Shown: piece by piece, positions 55,801 to 64,000 of the stretch
Position numbering within the stretch: the stretch's first letter is position 1
Layout: every line of letters starts with the position of its first letter
Origin: Aplectana chamaeleonis
Lineage: Eukaryota > Nematoda > Chromadorea > Rhabditida > Cosmocercidae
Assembly (NCBI GenBank): GCA_029168955.1
Contig: JAPDOI010001162.1
Location: forward strand, 151,590 to 215,589
Length of the DNA: 64,000 nucleotides
Reading direction: 5' to 3'
Translations under genes and position numbers: made by a program
The notes under the pieces: generated by a model
Seen by the model: only the letters and a program-made list of their open reading frames with translations
What the model was told of the DNA's origin: nothing
The model's database searches: none

Positions 55801-58800
55801 GTGAACAGGGTGTCTAGGGAACTCGGTAGGGCTACAGAATACGTGATAAGGGTGACTTGGAAATTCAGTAGGGCTTCCGAAGACGTGAACAGGGTGTCGT
55901 GTGAACTCGGTAGGGCTACAGAATACGTGATAAGGGTGACGTGGAAATTCAGTAGGGCTTCCGAAATCGTGAACAGGGTGTCGTGGGAACTCGGTAGGGC
56001 TACAGAATACGTGATAAGGGTGACTTGGAAAATCAGTAGGGCTTCCGAAGACGTGTACAGGGTGTCGTGTGAACTTGGTAGGGCTACAGAAGACGTGATA
56101 AGGGTGACTTGGAAAATCAGTAGGGCTTCCGAAGACGTGCACAGGGTGTCGTGTGAACTCGGTAGGTCTACAGAAGACGTGATAAGGGTGACGTGAAATT
56201 TTAGTAGGGCTTCCGAAGACGTGTACAGGGTGTCTAGGGAACTCGGTAGGGCTACAGAAGACGTGATAAGGGTGACTTGGAAATTCAGTAGGGCTTCCGA
56301 AGACGTGTACAGGGTGTCGTGTGAACTCGGTAGGGCTACAGAAGACGTAATAAGGGTGACGTGGAAATCCAGTAGGGCTTCCGAAATCGTGAACAGGGTG
56401 TCGTGGGAACTCGGTAGGGCTACAGAATACGTGATAAGGGTGACTTGGAAATTCAGTAGGGCTTCCGAAGACGTGAACAGGGTGTCTAGGGAACTCGGTA
56501 GGGCTACAGAAGACGTAATAAGGGTGACGTGGAAATCCAGTAGGGCTTCCGAAGACGTGTACAGGGTGTCGTGGGAACTCGATAGGGCTACAGAATACGT
56601 GATAGGGGTGACGTGGAAAATCAGTAGGGCTTCCGAAGACGTGTACAGGGTGTCTAGGGAACTCGGTAGGGCTACAGAATACGTGATAAGGGTGACTTGG
56701 AAATTCAGTAGGGCTTCCGAAGACGTGAACAGGGTGTCTAGGGAACTCGGTAGGGCTACAGAATACGTGAAAAGGGTGACTTGGAAAATCAGTAGGGCTT
56801 CCGAAGACGTGAACAGGGAGTCTAGGGAACTCGGTAGGGCTACAGAATACGTGATAAGGGTGACTTGGAAATTCAGTAGGGCTTCCGAAGACGTGAACAG
56901 GGTGTCGTGGGAACTCGGTAGGGCTACAGAATACGTGATAAGGGTGACTTGGAAATTCAGTAGGGCTTCCGAAGACGTGAACAGTGTGTCTAGGGAACTC
57001 GGTAGGGCCACAGAAGACGTGATAAGGGTGACTTGGAAATTCAGTAGGGCTTCCGAAGACGTGAACAGGGTGTCTAGGGAACTCGGTAGGGCTATAGAAT
57101 ACGTGATAAGGGTGACTTGGAAATTCAGTAGGGCTTCCGAGGACGTGAACAGTGTGTCTAGGGAACTCGGTAGGGTCACAGAAGACGTGATAAGGGTCAC
57201 TTAGAAATTCAGTAGGGCTTCCGAAGACGTGAGCAGGGTGTCTAGGGAACTCGGTAGGGCTACAGAATACGTGATAAGGGTGACTTGGAAATTCAGTGGG
57301 ACCACAGAAAGCGTGATCAGGGTGTCGTGGGAACTCAGTAGGGCTACAGAATACGTGAAAAGGGTGACTTGGAAATTCAGTAGGGCTTCCGAAGACGTGA
57401 ACAGGGAGTCTAGGGAACTCGGTAGGGCTACAGAAGACGTAATAAGGGTGACGTGGAAATCCAGTAGGGCTTCCGAAGACGTGTACAGGGTGTCGTGGGA
57501 ACTCAGTAGGTCTACGGAAGACGTGATAAGGGTGACTTGGAAATTCAGTAGGGCTTCCGAAGACGTGAACAGGGTGTCTAGGGAACTCGGTAGGGCTACA
57601 GAATACGTGATAAGGGTGACTTGGAAAATCAGTAGGGCTTCCGAAGACGTGAACAGGGTGTCTAGGGAACTCGGTAGGGCTACAGAATACGTGATAAGGG
57701 TGACTTGGAAATTCAGTGGGGCCACAGAAAGCGTGATCAGGGTGTCGTGGGAACTCGGTAGGGCTACAGAAGACGTGATAAGGGTGACTTGGAAATTCAG
57801 TAGGGCTTCCGAAGACGTGAACAGGGTGTCTAGGGAACTCGGTAGGGCTACAGAATACGTGATAAGGGTGACTTGGAAAATCAGTAGGGCTTCCGAAGAC
57901 GTGAACAGGGTGTCTAGGGAACTCGGTAGGGCTACAGAATACGTGATAAGGGTGACTTGGAAAATCAGTAGGGCTTCCGAAGACGTGAACAGGGTGTCTA
58001 GGGAACTCGGTAGGGCTACAGAATACGTGATAAGGGTGACTTGGAAATTCAGTAGGGCTTCCGAAGACGTGAACAGGGTGTCGTGTGAACTCGGTAGGGC
58101 TACAGAATACGTGATAAGGGTGACTTGGAAATTCAGTAGGGCTTCCGAAGACGTGTACAGGGTGTCGTGTGAACCCGGTAGGGCTACAGAATACGTGATA
58201 AGGGTGACTTGGAAAATCAGTAGGGCTTCCGAAGACGTGAACAGGGTGTCTAGGGAACTCGGTAGGGCTACAGAATACGTGAAAAGGGTGACTTGGAAAA
58301 TCAGTAGGGCTTCCGAAGACGTGAACAGGGAGTCTAGGGAACTCGGTAGGGCTACAGAATACGTGATAAGGGTGACTTGGAAATTCAGTGGGGCCACAGA
58401 AAGCGTGATCAGGGTGTCGTGGGAACTCGGTAGGGCTACAGAATACGTGATAGGGGTGACGTGGAAAATCAGTAGGGCTTCCGAAGACGTGTACAGGGTG
58501 TCTAGGGAACTCGGTAGGGCTACAGAAGACGTAATAAGGGTGACTTGGAAATTCAGTAGGGCTTCCGAAGACGTGAACAGGGTGTCTAGGGAACTCGGTA
58601 GGGCTACAGAAGACGTAATAAGGGTGACTTGGAAATTCAGTAGGGCTTCCGAAGACGTGAACAGGGTGTCTAGGGAACTCGGTAGGGCTACAGAAGACGT
58701 AATAAGGGTGACGTGGAAATCCAGTAGGGCTTCCGAAGACGTGTACAGGGTGTCGTGGGAACTCGATAGGGCTACAGAATACGGGATAGGGGTGACTTGG

Positions 58801-61800
58801 AAATTCAGTAGGGCTTCCGAAGACGTGAACAGGGTGTCTAGGGAACTCGGTAGGGCTACAGAATACGTGATAAGGGTGACTTGGAAAATCAGTAGGGCTT
58901 CCGAAGACGTGAACAGGGTGTCTAGGGAACTCGGTAGGGCTACAGAATACGTGATAAGGGTGACGTGGAAAATCAGTAGGGCTTCCGAAGACGTGTACAG
59001 GGTGTCGTGGGAACTCAGTAGGTCTACAGAAGACGTGATAAGGGTGACTTGGAAATTCAGTAGGGCTTCCGAAGACGTGTACAGGGTGTCTAGGGAACTC
59101 GGTAGGGCTACAGAATACGTGAAAAGGGTGACGTGGAAATCCAGTAGGGCTTCCGAAAGCGTGAACAGGGTGTCGGGGGAACTCGGTAGGGCTACAGAAT
59201 ACGTGATAAGGGTGACTTGGAAAATCAGTAGGGCTTCCGAAGACGTGAACAGGGTGTCTAGGGAACTCGGTAGGGCTACAGAATACGTGATAAGGGTGAC
59301 TTGGAAAATCAGTAGGGCTTCCGAAGACGTGAACAGGGTGTCTAGGGAACTCGGTAGGGCTACAGAATACGTAATAAGGGTGACGTGGAAATCCAGTAGG
59401 GCTTCCGAAATCGTGAACAGGGTGTCGGGGGAACTCGGTAGGGCTACAGAATACGTGATAAGGGTGACTTGGAAAATCAGTAGGGCTTCCGAAGACGTGA
59501 ACAGGGTGTCTAGGGAACTCGGTAGGGCTACAGAAGACGTAATAAGGGTGACTTGGAAATTCAGTAGGGCTTCCGAAGACGTGAACAGGGTGTCTAGGGA
59601 ACTCGGTAGGGCTACAGAATACGTGATAAGGGTGACTTGGAAATTCAGTAGGGCTTCCGAAGACGTGAACAGGGTGTCGTGTGAACTCGGTAGGGCTACA
59701 GAATACGTGATAAGGGTGACTTGGAAAATCAGTAGGGCTTCCGAAGACGTGAACAGGGAGTCTAGGGAACTCGGTAGGGCTACAGAATACGTGATAAGGG
59801 TGACTTGGAAATTCAGTAGGGCTTCCGAAGACGTGTACAGGGTGTCGTGTGAACCCGGTAGGGCTACAGAATACGTGATAAGGGTGACGTGGAAAATCAG
59901 TAGGGCTTCCGAAGACGTGAACAGGGTGTCTAGGGAACTCGGTAGGGCTACAGAAGACGTAATAAGGGTGACGTGGAAATCCAGTAGGGCTTCCGAAATC
60001 GTGAACAGGGTGTCGTGGGAACTCGGTAGGGCTACAGAATACGTGATAAGGGTGACTTGGAAAATCAGTAGGGCTTCCGAAGACGTGTACAGGGTGTCGT
60101 GTGAACTCGGTAGGGCTACAGAAGACGTGATAAGGGTGACGTGAAATTTTAGTAGGGCTTCCGAAGACGTGTACAGGGTGTCGTGTGAACTCGGTAGGGC
60201 TACAGAATACGTGATAAGGGTGACTTGGAAAATCAGTAGGGCTTCCGAAGACGTGTACAGGGTGTCGTGTGAACTGGGTGGGTCTACAGAAGACGTGATA
60301 AGGGTGACTTGGAAATTCAGTAGGGCTTCCGAAGACGTGTACAGGGTGTCGTGTGAACTCGGTAGGGCTACAGAAGACGTAATAAGGGTGACGTGGAAAT
60401 CCAGTAGGGCTTCCGAAATCGTGAACAGGGTGTCTAGGGAACTCGGTAGGGCTACAGAATACGTGAAAATGGTGACTTGGAAAATCAGTAGGGCTTCCGA
60501 AGACGTGAACAGGGAGTCTAGGGAACTCGGTAGGGCTACAGAATACGTGATAAGGGTGACGTGGAAAATCAGTAGGGCTTCCGAAGACGTGTACAGGGTG
60601 TCGTGTGAACTCGGTAGGGCTACAGAAGACGTGATAAGGGTGACTTGGAAATTCAGTAGGGCTTCCGAAGACGTGAACAGGGTGTCTAGGGAACTCGGTA
60701 GGGCTACAGAATACGTGAAAAGGGTGACTTGGAAAATCAGTAGGGCTTCCGAAGACGTGAACAGGGAGTCTAGGGAACTCGGTAGGGCTACAGAATACGT
60801 GATAAGGGTGACTTGGAAATTCAGTAGGGCTTCCGAAGACGTGAACAGGGTGTCTAGGGAACTCGGTAGGGCTACAGAATACGTGAAAAGGGTGACTTGG
60901 AAAATCAGTAGGGCTTCCGAAGACGTGAACAGGGAGTCTAGGGAACTCGGTAGGGCTACAGAATACGTGATAAGGGTGACTTGGAAATTCAGTGGGGCCA
61001 CAGAAAGCGTGATCAGGGTGTCGTGGGAACTCGGTAGGGCTACAGAAGACGTGATAAGGGTGACTTGGAAATTCAGTAGGGCTTCCGAAGACGTGAACAG
61101 GGTGTCTAGGGAACTCGGTAGGGCTACAGAATACGTGATAAGGGTGACTTGGAAAATCAGTAGGGCTTCCGAAGACGTGAACAGGGTGTCTAGGGAACTC
61201 GGTAGGGCTACAGAAGACGTAATAAGGGTGACTTGGAAATTCAGTAGGGCTTCCGAAGACGTGAACAGGGTGTCTAGGGAACTCGGTAGGGCTACAGAAG
61301 ACGTAATAAGGGTGACTTGGAAATTCAGTAGGGCTTCCGAAGACGTGAACAGGGAGTCTAGGGAACTCTGTAGGGCTACAGAATACGTGATAAGGGTGAC
61401 TTGGAAAATCAGTAGGGCTTCCGAAGACGTGAACAGTGTGTCCAGGGAACTCGGTAGGGCTACAGAAGACGTAATAAGGGTGACTTGGAAATTCAGTAGG
61501 GCTTCCGAAGACGTGAACAGGGTGTCTAGGGAACTCGGTAGGGCTACAGAAGACGTGATAAGGGTGACGTGAAATTTTAGTAGGGCTTCCGAAGACGTGT
61601 ACAGGGTGTCGTGTGAACTGGGTGGGTCTACAGAAGACGTGATAAGGGTGACTTGGAAATTCAGTAGGGCTTCCGAAGACGTGAACAGGGTGTCTAGGGA
61701 ACTCGGTAGGGCTACAGAATACGTATAAAGGGTGACTTGGAAAATCAGTAGGGATTCCGAAGACGTGAACAGGGTGTCTAGGGAACTCGGTAGGGCTACA

Positions 61801-64000
61801 GAATACGTAATAAGGGTGACGTGGAAATCCAGTAGGGCTTCCGAAGACGTGAAAAGGGTGTCTAGGGAACTCGGTAGGGCTACAGAATACGTAATAAGGG
61901 TGACGTGGAAATCCAGTAGGGCTTCCGAAATCGTGAACAGGGTGTCGGGGGAACTCGGTAGGGCTGCAGAATACGTGATAAGGGTGACTTGGAAAATCAG
62001 TAGGGCTTCCGAGGACGTGAACAGGGTGTCTAGGGAACTCGGTAGGACTACAGAATACGTGATAAGGGTGACTTGGAAAATCAGTAGGGCTTCCGAAGAC
62101 GTGAACAGGGTGTCTAGGGAACTCGGTAGGGCTACAGAATACGTAATAAGGGTGACGTGGAAATCCAGTAGGGCTTCCGAAATCGTGAACAGGGTGTCGG
62201 GGGAACTCGGTAGGGCTACAGAATACGTGATAAGGGTGACTTGGAAATTCAGTAGGGCTTCCGAAGACGTGAACAGGGTGTCTAGGGAACTCGGTAGGGC
62301 TACAGAAGACGTGATAAGGGTGACTTGGAAATTCAGTAGGGCTTCCGAAGACGTGAACAGGGTGTCTAGGGAACTCGGTAGGGCTACAGAATACGTGATA
62401 AGGGTGACTTGGAAATTCAGTAGGGCTTCCGAAGACGTGAACAGGGTGTCTAGGGAACTCGGTAGGGCTACAGAATACGTGATAAGGGTGACTTGGAAAT
62501 TCAGTAGGGCTTCCGAAGACGTGAACAGTGTGTCTAGGGAACTCGGTAGGGCTACAGAATACGTGATAGGGGTGACTTGGAAATTCAGTAGGGCTTCCGA
62601 AGACGTGAACAGGGTGTCTAGGGAACTCGGTAGGGCTACAGAAGACGTGATAAGGGTGACTTGGAAATTCAGTAGGGCTTCCGAAGACGTGAACAGGGTG
62701 TCTAGGGAACTCGGTAGGGCTACAGAAGACGTAATAAGGGTGACTTGGAAATTCAGTAGGGCTTCCGAAGACGTGAACAGGGTGTCTAGGGAACTCGGTA
62801 GGGCTACAGAATACGTGATAAGGGTGACGTGGAAAATCAGTAGGGCTTCCGAAGACGTGAACAGGGTGTCTAGGGAACTCGGTAGGGCTACAGAAGACGT
62901 AATAAGGGTGACTTGGAAATTCAGTAGGGCTTCCGAAGACGTGAACAGGGTGTCTAGGGAACTCGGTAGGGCTACAGAATACGTGATAAGGGTGACTTGG
63001 AAATTCAGTGGGGCCACAGAAAGCGTGATCAGGGTGTCGTGGGAACTCAGTAGGTCTACAGAAGACGTGATAAGGGTGACTTGGAAATTCAGTAGGGCTT
63101 CCGAAGACGTGAACAGGGTGTCTAGGGAACTCGGTAGGGCTACAGAATACGTGAAAAGGGTGACTTGGAAAATCAGTAGGGCTTCCGAAGACGTGAACAG
63201 GGTGTCTAGGGAACTCGGTAGGGCTACAGAATACGTGATAAGGGTGACTTGGAAATTCAGTAGGGCTTCCGAAGACGTGAACAGGGTGTCGGGGGAACTC
63301 GGTAGGGCTACAGAATACGTGATAAGGGTGACTTGGAAATTCAGTAGGGCTTCCGAAGACGTGAACAGGGTGTCTAGGGAACTCGGTAGGGCTACAGAAG
63401 ACGTAATAAGGGTGACGTGGAAATCCAGTAGGGCTTCCGAAGACGTGTACAGGGTGTCTAGGGAACTCGGTAGGGCTACAGAATACGTGATAGGGGTGAC
63501 GTGGAAAATCAGTAGGGCTTCCGAAGACGTGTACAGGGTGTCGGGGGAACTCGGTAGGGCCACAGAAGACGTAATAAGGGTGACTTGGAAATTCAGTAGG
63601 GCTTCCGAAGACGTGAACAGGGTGTCTAGGGAACTCGGTAGGGCTACAGAATACGTGATAAGGGTGACGTGGAAATCCAGTAGGGCTTCCGAAAGCGTGA
63701 ACAGGGTGTCGGGGGAACTCGGTAGGGCTACAGAATACGTGATAAGGGTGACTTGGAAATTCAGTAGGGCTTCCGAAGACGTGAACAGGGTGTCTAGGGA
63801 ACTCGGTAGGGCTACAGAAGACGTGATAAGGGTGACTTGGAAATTCAGTAGGGCTTCCGAAGACGTGAACAGGGTGTCTAGGGAACTCGGTAGGGCTACA
63901 GAAGACGTGATAAGGGTGACTTGGAAATTCAGTAGGGCTTCCGAAGACGTGAACAGGGTGTCTAGGGAACTCGGTAGGGCTACAGAAGACGTAATAAGGG
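49858..64000. repeat. Satellite array of 84-bp dimers (2 x 42 bp), running off the window
   Basis: Monomer A: ctcggtagggctacagaata followed by cgtgataagggtgacttgga and two bases. Monomer B: attcagtagggcttccgaag followed by acgtgaacagggtgtctagg and two bases. A and B are diverged copies of one 42-bp unit (GTAGGGCT.C.GAA.ACGTG...AGGGTG). About 168 dimers. Register checks at 420-bp steps (50041, 57181, 61381, 63901) always return to the same base, so there is no net indel. Variants are shared among distant units, which indicates homogenisation by unequal exchange or conversion. It is not called coding. Confidence 0.95.
50161..52176. repeat. 504-bp higher-order repeat (six dimers)
   Basis: The diagnostic variant gccacagaaagcgtgatcag occurs at 50161, 50665, 51169 and 51673, exactly 504 bp apart, with broadly similar neighbouring variants. 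The same marker recurs at 55201 and 55705 (504 apart; 55201 is 7 x 504 from 51673), then at 57301 (a one-base variant), 57721, 58393, 60997 and 63013 with other multiples of 84. Confidence 0.75.

Noticed and set aside
49770..63563. Giant open frames of 2476, 2120 and 2096 codons (minus) and several of 327-971 codons (plus) in the satellite
   Set aside because: An 84-bp unit without stops gives long frames automatically. Three frames are open at once, and the common variants change residues (L/H/P, F/Y, N/D/I/K) instead of being synonymous. No start context, signal or domain is seen.
49858..64000. CRISPR-like array
   Set aside because: No constant repeat with unique spacers; the whole unit repeats, and the genome is eukaryotic.

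Overview
The window is eukaryotic, repeat-dominated DNA. It most likely comes from a clade V nematode, plausibly a strongylid of the hookworm type. The evidence is a nematode-style globin gene with a 59-bp intron ending in TTTTCAG, an RTE-type non-LTR retrotransposon, Jockey/CR1-type LINE fragments, and many short TTAA- and TA-flanked inverted-repeat elements. The species assignment is inference. No bacterial features, rRNA, tRNA or CRISPR arrays were seen.

Layout. 1-10.5 kb: nested non-autonomous DNA elements, including fold-back elements, TTAA-flanked elements sharing AGGCA ends and a long-TIR composite at 6191-10459, plus a decayed conserved protein fragment (1298-2005, minus). 10.5-18.6 kb: a truncated Ty3/gypsy-like LTR retrotransposon on the minus strand (gag-protease, start of RT, leader with 54-bp repeats, primer-binding site, one LTR), cut by an RTE tail, then a nearly full-length but broken RTE copy on the plus strand. 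18.6-26.5 kb: small inverted-repeat elements and a Jockey-type tail. 26.5-32.5 kb: a 4.96-kb fold-back element with ~1.96-kb arms, inserted at a TA inside the terminal repeat of another element. 33-42.9 kb: more fold-backs, coding-like segments split by a TTAA element (34.3-35.0 kb), a 42-bp minisatellite (35.1-37.0 kb), a coding-like exon (36966-37109), and LINE fragments.

43.0-46.8 kb holds the one confidently recognised host gene, a globin. Four plus-strand exons were found (43090-43228, 43288-43397, 44171-44318, 46648-46782), and introns 2 and 3 are filled with mobile elements. The first (A-helix) exon was not found.

49.3-64.0 kb: a fold-back, a short 42-bp tandem array, then a satellite of 84-bp dimers (2 x 42 bp) that runs off the window. 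About 168 dimers stay in register without net length change, and a 504-bp higher-order repeat shows near its left end. The giant open frames there follow from a repeat length divisible by three and are not called as genes.

The genes do not form a pathway: one globin and possibly one or two decayed or partial host genes lie in a transposon and satellite landscape. Most useful here are the insertion histories that can be read directly, where the other arm or another copy preserves the empty site, and the tandem-array architecture.
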